Source: CAHJXG01 sp964235485
Lineage (GTDB): Bacteria; Pseudomonadota; Alphaproteobacteria; Acetobacterales; Acetobacteraceae
Direction of reading: 5' to 3'
Assembly (NCBI GenBank): GCA_964235485.1
Contig: CAXSAZ010000004.1
Coordinates: 62,001-126,000, forward strand
DNA length: 64,000 bases
The notes below the pieces were generated by a model. That model searched no databases. It had not been told where the DNA came from and worked only from the letters and a program-made list of their open reading frames with translations. The first letter of the stretch is position 1. Each line of letters begins with the position of its first letter. The position numbers and the translations under genes were made by a program. Below, one piece after another: positions 1 through 8,228 of this stretch.

Positions 1-1124
1 GCGGTGATCGGCTGGAAATGCACCTCAAGCCCGCCTTCCGCCAGCGCGCGGCGCAGGTCGCGCTCCATGTCCTTGCGCCGGTGCAGGGCGGTATACATCT
101 CGGCCTGGAAGAAGCAGCAGGTGCCGCGGTTCTTTGTCTTAGCCTGATACAGCGCGATGTCGGCTTGGCTGATCAGCAATGCCGGGTCCGCGGCTCCATC
201 TTCCCGGGAGCAAAGGGTGATGCCGCCGCTGAGGCCGATCACCGTTTCGTGCCCGTTCAGCTCATAAGGCAGCGCGGCCGCGTCGATCATGCGGCGCGCC
301 ACCTCCGCCACCTGCTGCGGCGTTTCCACGCCCTCGTCGAGCAGCACGGCGAACTCGTCCCCGCATAAGCGGGCGAGCATGTCGCCGGGGCGCAGGCAGC
401 CGCCGATCCGCTCGGCCACCCGCTTCAGCAGCACGTCGCCGACCTTGTGCCCGAGCGTGTCGTTCACGTCCTTGAAATGGTCGAGGTCGAAAATCAGCAC
501 GGCGGCCAGCCTGCCATCCGGCAGCGCCGGGCGGTGGTCGTCCGGGTGGATTTCGCCGCGCAGGCGGGCCAGGGCGTGCGCCAGCCGCTTGGTGAAGCTC
601 GCGCGGTTGGGCAGGCCGGTCAGATCGTCATGCAGCGCCATGCGCCGGATTTGCGCCTCTGCCTCGCGGCGCTCAGTGATGTCGTCAAAGGTGGTGACCC
701 AGCCGCCACCCATGGTCGCCTCGCGGTGAATGGCATACACGCGGCCGTTGCACAGCGTCATCTCCGTATCTGAGGCCCGGCTGGACGCCGAAAGGCGGTC
801 GCGCCAGTTGTAGAACTCCTCCGGCGGCATGTCCGGCCCGGCGCCGTTGGCGTAGCGCAGGTCCATCAAGTCGCGCCAGGTCATGCCGAGACGGATCTGG
901 CCGGGCTTCATGCCATACATTTCCGCATAGCGGCCGTTGAACAACACCAAGCGGTGCTGGGCGTCGAACACGCACAAGCCCTGCCGGATGCGGTCCAGCG
1001 CCAGGTCGCGCAGCTTCAGTTCGCGGAACAGGGTCAGCAGGCTAACATCGCGCGCTTCCGCGGTGCGTCCCCCCGGCATGGCGGCGTGCGGCGGCCAATC
1101 CAAGCTCTGCTGCGATGTGCTCAT
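1..1124 (-). CDS. PAS-GGDEF-EAL cyclic-di-GMP signalling protein, cut by the window edge
   Basis: Reading leftwards from ATG at 1122-1124, the protein has a PAS-like domain (about residues 20-135), then a GGDEF diguanylate cyclase domain with DHFKDVNDTLGH and, further on, RLCGDEFAVL. The frame runs off the window in the opening of an EAL phosphodiesterase domain (LEVHFQPI), so it is probably a bifunctional cyclic-di-GMP enzyme in the cytosol. No membrane segment precedes the PAS domain. The signature reads CGDEF, not GGDEF; A and S are tolerated at that first position in known active enzymes, while C is uncommon. The EAL catalytic part is outside the window, so whether it makes or degrades cyclic-di-GMP cannot be told. 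Confidence 0.88.
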   Translation of the reverse strand, partial: MSTSQQSLDWPPHAAMPGGRTAEARDVSLLTLFRELKLRDLALDRIRQGLCVFDAQHRLVLFNGRYAEMYGMKPGQIRLGMTWRDLMDLRYANGAGPDMPPEEFYNWRDRLSASSRASDTEMTLCNGRVYAIHREATMGGGWVTTFDDITERREAEAQIRRMALHDDLTGLPNRASFTKRLAHALARLRGEIHPDDHRPALPDGRLAAVLIFDLDHFKDVNDTLGHKVGDVLLKRVAERIGGCLRPGDMLARLCGDEFAVLLDEGVETPQQVAEVARRMIDAAALPYELNGHETVIGLSGGITLCSREDGAADPALLISQADIALYQAKTKNRGTCCFFQAEMYTALHRRKDMERDLRRALAEGGLEVHFQPIT

Positions 1125-1200
1125 GGGCCTGACAATGGATGATGCTGGCCAAGGATACCATCATTTAGTCAATTAGGATAAAAGTTTTTCAACCTCTGGT
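1125..1200 (-). promoter_or_regulatory. AT-rich upstream region of the PAS-GGDEF-EAL gene
   Basis: About 75 bases immediately upstream of the GGDEF gene are unusually AT-rich for this genome, with several T and A runs and two TTGA-type hexamers read leftwards. It is the natural place for the promoter, but no single -35/-10 pair is convincing. Confidence 0.3.
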
Positions 1201-1263
1201 ATTTTCGCCGCGCGAGGCCTTCGTGCCGGGATATGGCCCGGGCGCCTCGGCTGGGCAGGACCG

Positions 1264-1290
1264 CGCCGCCCCGGGCGGGCCGGGGCGGCG
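1264..1290 (-). terminator. GC-rich hairpin after hpf
   Basis: A perfect 11-bp inverted repeat (CGCCGCCCCGG and its complement) with a 5-base loop lies about 27 bases past the hpf stop codon. It has no U-tract, so it may act as a Rho-assisted or weak terminator, or as an RNA-stabilising 3' end for the leftward operon. Confidence 0.45.
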
Positions 1291-1316
1291 GTTCTCGCTG
1301 GGCTTGGGGGGCCGCG

Positions 1317-1907
1317 CTAACGCTGTGCGGCCGGGTCGATCCAGCCGATGTTGCCGTCGGGGCGGCGATAGATCACGTTGAACTCGGCCGTGGCGCTGTT
1401 GCGGAACATCAGCACCTGCTGGTCCGCGAGGTCCATCCGCATCACCGCCTCCCCGACCGACAGCGTGTTGATCTCCGCCTGGCTTTCCGCGATCACGGTG
1501 GCATAGGCGGGCACGTCGCCGCGGTTCTCCGCCGTGGCGGGCTGGGCGTCCTCGTCCTGGCTCAGCACGTATTGCCGGGCCGTTTCCGGACGCGCCCGGG
1601 TGGCGAGGTCGCGTGCATGGTCGTTGACCCGGCGGCGGTAGCGGCGCAGGCGCTTGGCGATGTGCTCGGCGGCGTCGTCAAAGGCGCTGTGCGCATCGGC
1701 GGCCTCCCCTTCGCCGCGCAGCGTCAGGCCGCGGCCGGCATGGAGGTTGATGTCGCAGGTGAAGAAGCTGCGGGCGCGGCTGAAGGTGACGCTGGCTTCG
1801 AGCGCGCCGTCGAAGTACTTGTGGGAGATCAGGTCCAACTGCTCGGATACCCGCACCCTGAGGGCGTCCGAAAGCTCCATCTGCTTGCCTGCAACCGTGA
1901 TCTGCAT
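1317..1907 (-). CDS. hpf: Ribosome hibernation-promoting factor, long form
   Basis: 196-residue protein of the long HPF/RaiA family, which binds the decoding region of the 30S subunit and pairs ribosomes as inactive 100S dimers in stationary phase. The N-terminal S30AE domain (residues 1-100) starts MQITVAGKQMELSDALR. The C-terminal dimerisation domain (about 140-190) contains FNVIYRRPDGNIGWI. The start at 1907 is set by a GGAGG ribosome site six bases upstream and by alignment of the N-terminus; a longer open frame upstream is ignored. It is the last gene of the leftward rnd-to-hpf run, directly after rpoN, the classic alphaproteobacterial order. Confidence 0.95.
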   Translation of the reverse strand: MQITVAGKQMELSDALRVRVSEQLDLISHKYFDGALEASVTFSRARSFFTCDINLHAGRGLTLRGEGEAADAHSAFDDAAEHIAKRLRRYRRRVNDHARDLATRARPETARQYVLSQDEDAQPATAENRGDVPAYATVIAESQAEINTLSVGEAVMRMDLADQQVLMFRNSATAEFNVIYRRPDGNIGWIDPAAQR

Positions 1908-1977
1908 CCTTGTCCTCCGCTTGGGCTTGAGCCTGCCGCTGCCGGCCCAAGGGACGCGCGCCTTGCGCGGCGCGGCC

Positions 1978-3477
1978 CTAAGCCGGCATCGCCTTCTCCC
2001 GTTTGCGCTGCACCGAGCTTGGGATTCGCAGCGCTTCCCGGTATTTGGCCACGGTCCGCCGGGCAATGTCCACGCCTTCTCGTCTTAAAGCCGCAACAAT
2101 TGCATCGTCGGATAGCACATCATCGGGATGTTCGGCCTGCACCAGGCTGCGAATGCGGTGGCGCACGGACTCCGCGCTGTGGCTTTCGCCGCCGGCCACC
2201 GCGCTGATCGCCGTGGTGAAGAAGTACTTCAGCTCGAACACGCCGCGGGGCGTCGCGATGTACTTGTTGGCGGTGACGCGGCTCACCGTGCTTTCGTGCA
2301 TCTCCACAGCCTCCGCGATGTCGCGCAGGATCAAGGGGCGCAGGTGGCCGACGCCGCCGCGGAAAAAAGCGTCCTGCTGACGCACCACCTCGGCGGCGAC
2401 GCGCAGGATGGTGTTGGCGCGCTGCTGCAGGGATTTCACCAGCCAGTTGGCACTGGACAGGCTTTCGCCCAGGAAGGTTTTCTCTTCCCGCCCGGCGCGC
2501 ACGCTGACGCGGGCGTGGTAGGCCTCGTTCACCAGGACGCGGGGCATGGTGTCGGGGTTGAGTTCCAGCAGCCAGGCATTGTCGGGGCCGCGGCGCATCA
2601 GCACGTCGGGGATGACCTGGTGCAGCGGCCCGCCATCGCCGGCGCCGGGCTTGGGGTCGAGCGCGCGGACCTCGGCGATCATGTCGGCCAGGTCCTCGGA
2701 ATCCACGCCGCAGACCGCCATAAGGCCGCGCAGGTCGCGGCGGGCCAGCATAGGGAGGTTGTCAAGCAGCGTCGCCATGGCCGGGTCGAGCCGGTTGCGG
2801 TCGAGGAGCTGGGCGGCGAGGCAGCCGCGCAGGTCTTCCGCGAACAGCCCGGCGGGGTCGAAGCGCATCATGGCGGCGCGCACCCGCTCCACCCGGGCGG
2901 CGTCGAGGCCCATGGCGCGGGCCAGCTCCGCCGTGGAATGCGGGATGCGGCCGGCGGGGTCCAGCAGCGCGATCAGGTGGGTGCCGACCATGCGGTCCAC
3001 GGGGTCGGCGAAGCCCAGGCGCAACTGCTCGCCCAGGCGTGCGCGGAGGGAGCGCGGCGCTTCGGCCAGGTCGTCGATGCCCGCCATGTCCGCGTCGTCG
3101 CGCGGGCCGCTGCCGCGGGACAGGCCGGCGTAGCCGCTGCCCTCGGCGCCGTAGCCGTTGATCCCGTCCGACGCGCCGCCCGCGTCGTAGCTGTTGGAAT
3201 GGTCGGCCTCCACCGCGTCCGGCAGCTTTTCCCGGCGCAGCAGGGCCACGGCGTCCAGCTCGCCCAGGGTTTCCGGCCGCTGGTCGGGCGCCGGGCGTTC
3301 GCCGGGCGTGTCCGGGCGCTCGTCGCGTTCCAGCAGCGGGTTGCGCTGCAGCTCCTCCTCGACAAAGGCGGCGGCTTCCAGGTTGGTGAATTGCAGCAGC
3401 TTGATGGCCTGACGCAACTGCGGCGTCATGACCAGGGATTGCGTTTGCCGGAACTCTAAGCGTGGACCCATCGCCAT
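1978..3477 (-). CDS. rpoN: RNA polymerase sigma-54 factor
   Basis: 499-residue sigma-54, which directs RNA polymerase to -24/-12 promoters and needs an AAA+ activator. Region I begins almost at once (LEFRQTQSLVMTPQLRQAIKLLQ-type segment, residues 5-27). An acidic linker follows, then the core-binding domain, the helix-turn-helix, and the RpoN box ARRTVAKYRE near the C-terminus (about residues 473-482). The start at ATG 3475-3477 (MAMGPRLEF) fits the family; an in-frame ATG two codons on is also possible. It lies 10 bases after lptB, so it is probably co-transcribed with the lpt genes. Confidence 0.96.
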   Translation of the reverse strand: MAMGPRLEFRQTQSLVMTPQLRQAIKLLQFTNLEAAAFVEEELQRNPLLERDERPDTPGERPAPDQRPETLGELDAVALLRREKLPDAVEADHSNSYDAGGASDGINGYGAEGSGYAGLSRGSGPRDDADMAGIDDLAEAPRSLRARLGEQLRLGFADPVDRMVGTHLIALLDPAGRIPHSTAELARAMGLDAARVERVRAAMMRFDPAGLFAEDLRGCLAAQLLDRNRLDPAMATLLDNLPMLARRDLRGLMAVCGVDSEDLADMIAEVRALDPKPGAGDGGPLHQVIPDVLMRRGPDNAWLLELNPDTMPRVLVNEAYHARVSVRAGREEKTFLGESLSSANWLVKSLQQRANTILRVAAEVVRQQDAFFRGGVGHLRPLILRDIAEAVEMHESTVSRVTANKYIATPRGVFELKYFFTTAISAVAGGESHSAESVRHRIRSLVQAEHPDDVLSDDAIVAALRREGVDIARRTVAKYREALRIPSSVQRKREKAMPA

Positions 3478-3487
3478 GGGCGGCAAT

Positions 3488-4252
3488 CTACAGGCTAAAC
3501 CTTTCGCCAAGATAGACCCGGCGCACATCTTCGTGCGCGACCACCTCGTTGGGCCGGCCTTCCATCAAAACTTGGCCATCGTGCATGATGTAGGCGCGGT
3601 CGGTGATCTGCAGCGTTTCGCGGACGTTGTGATCGGTGATGAGCACGCCGATGCCGCGGTGCTTGAGGTGGGACACGAGGTCGCGGATTTCGCCCACCGC
3701 GATGGGGTCGATGCCGGCGAGCGGCTCGTCCAACAGGATATAGCTCGGCTGGGTCGCCAGCGCGCGGGCGATTTCCACCCGGCGCCGCTCTCCGCCCGAC
3801 AGCGCGAGCGCCGGGGTGCGGCGCAGATGGGCGATGCCGAACTCGGACAAAAGCTCGTCCAGCATCAGGCGGCGGCGGTCGGGGTCGCGCTCTACCACCT
3901 CCAAGGCCGCGAGCACGTTGCGCTCCACGTTGAGGCCACGGAACACGCTGGCCTCTTGCGGCAGGTAGCCGATGCCCAGGCGTGCCCGGCGATACATCGG
4001 CAAGCCCGTGATGTCCTGGCCGTCCAGGCTGATGAGGCCAGTGTCGGGCCGGACCAGGCCGGTGATCATGTAGAAGGTGGTGGTCTTGCCCGCGCCGTTG
4101 GGGCCGAGCAGGCCGACCGCCTCCCCCCGCTGGACGCGCAGGGTGACGTTGCGGACCACGGGACGCTTCTTGTAGGTCTTGCCAACACCGGTAGCGACCA
4201 AGCCGCCGTCGCCCCCGACCATGCGGGGGGCCGGCAGGGACGTAGCATTCAT
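3488..4252 (-). CDS. lptB: LPS export ABC transporter ATPase LptB
   Basis: 254-residue ATPase of the LptB2FG complex, which powers extraction of lipopolysaccharide from the inner membrane onto the LptC-LptA bridge. The Walker A motif is GPNGAGKTT, the signature LSGGERRR, Walker B YILLDEPLAGIDP and the H-loop ITDHN. Its ATG overlaps the lptA stop by four bases (ATGA), indicating translational coupling. The family-typical core is preceded by about 16 extra residues. Gene order lptC-lptA-lptB-rpoN is conserved widely in proteobacteria. Confidence 0.96.
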   Translation of the reverse strand: MNATSLPAPRMVGGDGGLVATGVGKTYKKRPVVRNVTLRVQRGEAVGLLGPNGAGKTTTFYMITGLVRPDTGLISLDGQDITGLPMYRRARLGIGYLPQEASVFRGLNVERNVLAALEVVERDPDRRRLMLDELLSEFGIAHLRRTPALALSGGERRRVEIARALATQPSYILLDEPLAGIDPIAVGEIRDLVSHLKHRGIGVLITDHNVRETLQITDRAYIMHDGQVLMEGRPNEVVAHEDVRRVYLGERFSL

Positions 4253-5220
4253 GGAGGCGCGGCCTTGCCGGCGGGCGGCTTCTTCGCGTCGGGCGCGCCC
4301 CCGGCGGCGTCGTTCGGCACCACCAAGCCCTCCACGCGCTTGCCGGGGTTGCGGGACAGGGTGGAAATGCCGGTCCGCATGTTGACAAGGGCTTCGTCGC
4401 CATTGAGCTGGCTTTGGCCACGGGTGATGCGCACGTCGCCGGCGAGGCGGGCGATGCCGGTGTCGGCAACATACACGCCGCGGTCGCCGCGTATGGTCTC
4501 GGTGGCGGTGCGGACCTCGACGTGGCCGAAACCCTCGATGCGCTGCAGCTTGCCGGACGCGAGCAGCGGGTCGGTGCCGGGGCGGGGCGGCTTGGCGGCG
4601 GGGGCGCCGGGAGAGGCATTGGGCGCGTCGGGGGGCGTGGTGTAGCCCACCAGCGTGTCGGCGGCGAGGCGGCGCCCGTCGGCGGTGGTCACGGTGGCGA
4701 GGCCGCGGCCCACCGCCATGTGCTTCTGCGACCAGTATTCCATGGTGTCGCGCGCCGTCAGCACCTGCTGCGGCGTGGTCAGCTTCAGGTCGCCGCCGGT
4801 CATCAGCAGGACGGCTTGGTCGATGTCGTATACCGCGTGGTCGCCCACCGCGAGGTCGGTCGGCGTGAAGATGCGGACGTGGCCGTCCGCTTCCAGGCGG
4901 TAAATCTCGTTGTTGCCGGTGTCGGCGGCGCTGGGTCCAGGAGCGCCGGGCGTGGCGGCGGCGGGCGTCGCCCCGGCGGCTGACGCCGTGGGCGCCGCTT
5001 TGCGGCGGTAGCGGGCGGTGAGGCGGTCGGCGGTCACGGTCACGTCGCCGCGCACGGCGCGGGCGGCGCCCTGGGCGATCACTTCCTGCTCGTTCTGCCG
5101 CCATTCCATGCCGTCGCGGGACGTGACCTCGATGGGGCCGCCCTTGGAAAAGTCGATGGCCTGGGCCAAGGCTGTCCCCGGCAGCAGCAGGAGCAGCGCC
5201 GCCGGCAGGAGGCGGCGCAT
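4249..5220 (-). CDS. lptA: LPS periplasmic bridge protein LptA
   Basis: 323-residue periplasmic protein with a signal peptide (MRRLLPAALLLLLPGTALAQ, cleavage after about residue 20). The OstA-like beta-jellyroll follows, with paired segments such as DRLTARY and VTADRL-type strands. It is longer than E. coli LptA (185 residues) because of Pro/Ala/Gly-rich inserts around residues 80-100 and 200-215 and a proline-rich tail, as often seen in alphaproteobacteria. It overlaps lptC upstream by one base and lptB downstream by four. Identity rests on position and the OstA features; sequence conservation in this family is low. Confidence 0.88.
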   Translation of the reverse strand: MRRLLPAALLLLLPGTALAQAIDFSKGGPIEVTSRDGMEWRQNEQEVIAQGAARAVRGDVTVTADRLTARYRRKAAPTASAAGATPAAATPGAPGPSAADTGNNEIYRLEADGHVRIFTPTDLAVGDHAVYDIDQAVLLMTGGDLKLTTPQQVLTARDTMEYWSQKHMAVGRGLATVTTADGRRLAADTLVGYTTPPDAPNASPGAPAAKPPRPGTDPLLASGKLQRIEGFGHVEVRTATETIRGDRGVYVADTGIARLAGDVRITRGQSQLNGDEALVNMRTGISTLSRNPGKRVEGLVVPNDAAGGAPDAKKPPAGKAAPP

Positions 5221-5900
5221 CACTCGTGCCCGTTCAGGACGAGCTTGGCCGGGCCGTGGAACTGGATGGCGGCGCCCTTGTCCACCAGGGTGAAGCCCTG
5301 GGCGTCCAGCGTGCCGAAGGGACCTTCGGCGTGGGTCATCTCGCTGCTGGCGGCGGCGCCCTGGCGCACATCGACGGATGCGGACTGAGTGCGCAGGGTG
5401 GTGCCGTCGTCGCGATACAGGATCACGTCGTGCGACAGGTCGAGTTGGCCGGCGCGCTGGATGTACACGCCGCCGCGCGCTTCCACCATGACCCAGCTTC
5501 CGCTTTCGGTCACGAGGTCGCCCTTGGGGTCCGACAGGTCGATGCGGACGGGGCCGTTCTGCAAGGCGGACTCGGCGGTGACGGTGAAGGGCCGGCCGCG
5601 CTCGTCCACGCCGCGGTAGCGCGCCTGCTTCATCCGGCCGCTGTCCGGCTCCACGCTGAACGCCCGGCGGAACGCAATACGCCCCTGGTCGCGCACCCGC
5701 GCGATCTCCGGCCACAGGGCGACGGAGGACAGCAAGGCGAGGGCCGCGACCGGGAGCAGCCATTTGGTGAGGTTGACCACCACGCGCCGCCGGGCGATGC
5801 GCGACGCGGTGGGCGCTTGGCGCACGCGGACGGGGCCGGCGGCGGTGAGGCGCTGCTCCCGGCCGGCCGGGCCGCCTTGCACGAGGGGGGCGGTGGCCAT
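5220..5900 (-). CDS. lptC: LPS export bitopic protein LptC
   Basis: 226-residue inner-membrane anchored protein that passes LPS from LptB2FG to LptA. A basic cytoplasmic N-terminus (about 45 residues) precedes one membrane segment (about residues 47-63, WLLPVAALALLSSVALW). A periplasmic OstA-like domain with repeated beta-strand motifs follows. The gene abuts kdsD (stop and start share one base) and lptA in the same way, so the four genes form one translational unit. Confidence 0.88.
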   Translation of the reverse strand: MATAPLVQGGPAGREQRLTAAGPVRVRQAPTASRIARRRVVVNLTKWLLPVAALALLSSVALWPEIARVRDQGRIAFRRAFSVEPDSGRMKQARYRGVDERGRPFTVTAESALQNGPVRIDLSDPKGDLVTESGSWVMVEARGGVYIQRAGQLDLSHDVILYRDDGTTLRTQSASVDVRQGAAASSEMTHAEGPFGTLDAQGFTLVDKGAAIQFHGPAKLVLNGHE

Positions 5901-6943
5901 CAGGCAACGCCCGCGCGCAGGAGGTCATGGACGTGCAGAATGCCGAGCGGGCGCTGGTCGGTGTCCAGCACGAACAAGCTGGTCACCGGGCGCGGCCCGG
6001 CGTTCATCGCGCGCAAGGCGTCGGCGGCGAGGGCGTCGGGGCCGATGGTGCGGGGGTTGGTACTCATCACGTCCTCCACCTTACGGGCCAGCAGGTCCGG
6101 CCCCATGGCGCGGCGCAGGTCGCCGTCGGTCAGGACGCCGGACAGCCGCCCGTCCGCGTCCAGCGCGCCCAGGCAGCCGAAGCCCTTGCCGGTCATCAGG
6201 ATCAGCGCCCGGTCCATGGGGAGGCCCGCGTCGGCCAGCGGCACGGCGTCGCCCCGGTGCATGAGGTCCGCGACCCGCCGAAGTTGCGCGCCGAGCCGCC
6301 CGCCCGGGTGGTTGGCGGAGAAATCCCCCGCGGTGAAGCCGCGCCGGGTCAGCAGCGCCACCGCCAGCGCGTCGCCCAAGGCGAGCTGCATGGTGGTGCT
6401 GGTGGTAGGGGCCAGGCCCATAGGGCAAGCTTCCGGCGCAGGCGGCAGCAGCAGCACGATGTCGGCGGCGCGGGCCAGGGCGGAGGCGGGCCGGGCGGTA
6501 ATCGCGAGCAGCGGCAGGCCGAAGCGGCGGGCATGGGCCACGAGGTCGGCGAGTTCGGCGGTTTCCCCGCTGTTGGACAGCATCAGCACGGCGTCGCCGG
6601 GGAGGATCATGCCGAGATCGCCGTGCGACGCTTCCGCCGGATGCACGAACAAGGCGGGGGTGCCGGTGGACGCGAAGGTGGCGGCGATCTTGCGCCCGAC
6701 CAGGCCGGACTTGCCCATGCCGGACACCACGACCCGGCCCCCGCAGGCGGCAAGGCGCTCCACCGCGTCGCCGAAGGAGGGGCCGAGCGAGGCGGACAAG
6801 GCGCGCAGCCCGGCGGCTTCCGCGGCGAGCACGTCGCGAGCCACGGCAAGCGCCGTGCTCGGAGCCACGGCGGGGGCCGCGTCTGTGCCGACATCGACGT
6901 GCGAAGCGGGAAGAGAGGAAAAGGCGTGCATGGTGGCAGGCAT
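5900..6943 (-). CDS. kdsD: Arabinose-5-phosphate isomerase (KDO pathway)
   Basis: 347-residue enzyme interconverting ribulose-5-phosphate and arabinose-5-phosphate, the first step to KDO of the LPS core. The SIS sugar-isomerase domain carries GMGKSGLVGRKIAATFASTG and the SNSGET motif, with HPAEASHGDLG further along. Two CBS domains occupy the C-terminal third (about residues 225-345; ADLMHRG and VEDVMSTNP). The start at 6943 has a GGCGGG run just upstream; an ATG four codons later (6931) is an alternative. Its place ahead of lptC fits an LPS role. Confidence 0.94.
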   Translation of the reverse strand: MPATMHAFSSLPASHVDVGTDAAPAVAPSTALAVARDVLAAEAAGLRALSASLGPSFGDAVERLAACGGRVVVSGMGKSGLVGRKIAATFASTGTPALFVHPAEASHGDLGMILPGDAVLMLSNSGETAELADLVAHARRFGLPLLAITARPASALARAADIVLLLPPAPEACPMGLAPTTSTTMQLALGDALAVALLTRRGFTAGDFSANHPGGRLGAQLRRVADLMHRGDAVPLADAGLPMDRALILMTGKGFGCLGALDADGRLSGVLTDGDLRRAMGPDLLARKVEDVMSTNPRTIGPDALAADALRAMNAGPRPVTSLFVLDTDQRPLGILHVHDLLRAGVA

Positions 6944-7023
6944 CCCGCCTGTATGGGCGGGCCGATGGCGAGGGTCAATGGAAAGCGACCGACAAAGGGC
7001 CGGTATCTTACATAAACAGCGGC

Positions 7024-7674
7024 TTAGTGGGCGAAGATGTCGGGTTCCTCGTAGCCCAGCAGGTCCAAGCGGCAGCGGGTCGGCAAGAAATCGAAGCAGG
7101 CCTGGGCGAGAGGAAGGCGGTTCTCCCGCACCAGCAGCGCCTCCAGCCGGTCCCAAAGGGCATGGAGGTGCAGCACGTCGGACGCGGCGTAGGCCCTCTG
7201 CTCCGCCGTGAGTTCGGGGGCGCCCCAGTCGGAAGTTTGCTGCTGCTTGGAAATCTCGACGCCCAGCAGCTCGCGGCACAGGTCCTTGAGGCCATGGCGG
7301 TCGGTGAAGGTGCGGACCAGCTTTGCAGCGATCTTGGTGCAGCGGGTGGGCGCGACGGTGATGCCAAGGGCGTGCTGCAGCACCGCCACGTCGAAGCGGG
7401 CGAAGTGCATGAGCTTGGTGACGCCGGGGTCGGACAAGAGGCGGGCCAGGTTGGGGGCATGGTAGCCGCGTCCGCCGAGCGCAGGGGGAATGAGCTGCAC
7501 CAAGTGGGCCGCGCCGTCGCCCGCGGACAACTGCACGAGGCACAGGCGGTCGCGGTGCGGGTTGAGGCCCATGGTCTCGGTATCGACGGCGACCACGGGG
7601 CCGAGGCCGAGGCCGGGCGGCAGGTCATGCCGATGCAGATGGATGGGGCCGCTCGGCATGGATTGGACCGTCAT
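7024..7674 (-). CDS. rnd: Short ribonuclease D-like 3'-5' exonuclease
   Basis: 216-residue protein with the DEDD exonuclease core. Exo I is VAVDTETMGL (D and E metal ligands), Exo II includes LMHFARFDVAVL, and Exo III is AYAASDVLHLHALW, giving the DEDDy arrangement. It probably trims tRNA or other small RNA 3' ends. E. coli RNase D has about 375 residues with two HRDC domains; this one lacks HRDC, the usual short form in alphaproteobacteria. It starts three bases from the tRNA-Leu gene. Confidence 0.9.
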   Translation of the reverse strand: MTVQSMPSGPIHLHRHDLPPGLGLGPVVAVDTETMGLNPHRDRLCLVQLSAGDGAAHLVQLIPPALGGRGYHAPNLARLLSDPGVTKLMHFARFDVAVLQHALGITVAPTRCTKIAAKLVRTFTDRHGLKDLCRELLGVEISKQQQTSDWGAPELTAEQRAYAASDVLHLHALWDRLEALLVRENRLPLAQACFDFLPTRCRLDLLGYEEPDIFAH

Positions 7675-7676
7675 GG

Positions 7677-7763
7677 TGGTGCCCAGGAAAAGACTCGAAC
7701 TTTCACAACCTTGCGGTCACAGGTACCTGAAACCTGCGCGTCTACCAATTCCGCCACCTGGGC
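7677..7763 (-). tRNA. tRNA-Leu (anticodon CAG)
   Basis: The 87-base gene read leftwards starts GCCCAGG and ends with CCTGGGC, discriminator A and an encoded CCA. The D-arm GGCGGAATTGGTAGACGC is typical of leucine tRNAs. The anticodon arm is CAGGT-TTCAGGT-ACCTG with CAG in the loop. A long variable arm and a T-arm GTTCGAGTC-type loop follow. All stems pair, so it looks functional. Confidence 0.97.
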
Positions 7764-7865
7764 AACCGTGCGGTGGGCGGTGAGGTAGCGCCGAGGGGGG
7801 CGGGCGTCAAGGCGGAATCGGGGCGGCGCCCGGTTGGGCAGTGTCGGAGAGCGCCCCGGCGGTGC

Positions 7866-8069
7866 TCACGCCGCGAGCGGCTCGGCCGTGTAGCCCTCCG
7901 CGGCGACGGCCTCGGTGATGCGGCTGGCGGGCGCCGTGCCCTGCACCGTCATGCGCCCGGCGTCCAGATCAACCGAAACGGTGGCCTCCGGATCGACGCC
8001 GCGCACGGCGTCGGCCACCGCGCGGGCGCAATGTCCGCAGGTCATGCCGGTGACTTTGAATTCTTGCAT
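7866..8069 (-). CDS. copZ: Copper chaperone, heavy-metal-associated domain
   Basis: 67-residue single HMA domain, MQEFKVTGMTCGHCARAV, with the GMTCGHC Cu(I)-binding pair. It should carry cuprous ion in the cytosol and hand it to the CopA N-terminal domains or to CueR. It is transcribed away from copA. A CueR-like promoter (8093-8123) lies directly upstream, so chaperone and pump are probably induced together. Confidence 0.93.
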   Translation of the reverse strand: MQEFKVTGMTCGHCARAVADAVRGVDPEATVSVDLDAGRMTVQGTAPASRITEAVAAEGYTAEPLAA

Positions 8070-8092
8070 GGTGAAACTCCTTTGCCGCCGCG

Positions 8093-8123
8093 GTTCTGCA
8101 GCCTTTCAACCGGGGAAAGTCAA
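8093..8123 (-). promoter_or_regulatory. CueR-type promoter/operator for copZ
   Basis: Read leftwards there is TTGACT, a 19-base spacer, then CAGAAC. The spacer holds the dyad CTTTC-N7-GAAAG (8103-8119). A stretched spacer with an internal dyad is the hallmark of MerR/CueR-activated promoters. It has the same geometry as the copA operator 50 bases away. Confidence 0.6.
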
Positions 8124-8165
8124 GCGGTGATCGTGCCGCCCGGCATGGCGGATTCCTGCATTCCC

Positions 8166-8196
8166 TTGACCTTCCCACAATGGGAAGCACCATGTG
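8166..8196 (+). promoter_or_regulatory. CueR-type promoter/operator for copA-cueR
   Basis: TTGACC (8166-8171), a 19-base spacer, then CATGTG as a weak -10. Inside lies the perfect palindrome CTTCCCA-CAA-TGGGAAG (8171-8187), matching the CueR consensus ACCTTCC...GGAAGG. It sits 33 bases before the copA start, with the probable regulator CueR encoded in the same operon. Confidence 0.78.
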
Positions 8197-8228
8197 CAGT
8201 CCCGGAGCACAACGGCGGAGCGGTCGGC

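Noticed and set aside
2128..3459. Long open frame opposite rpoN (about 443 codons)
   Set aside because: It is the antisense shadow of the well-supported rpoN gene in GC-rich DNA; the peptide is low-complexity Gly/Ala/His-rich with no family features.
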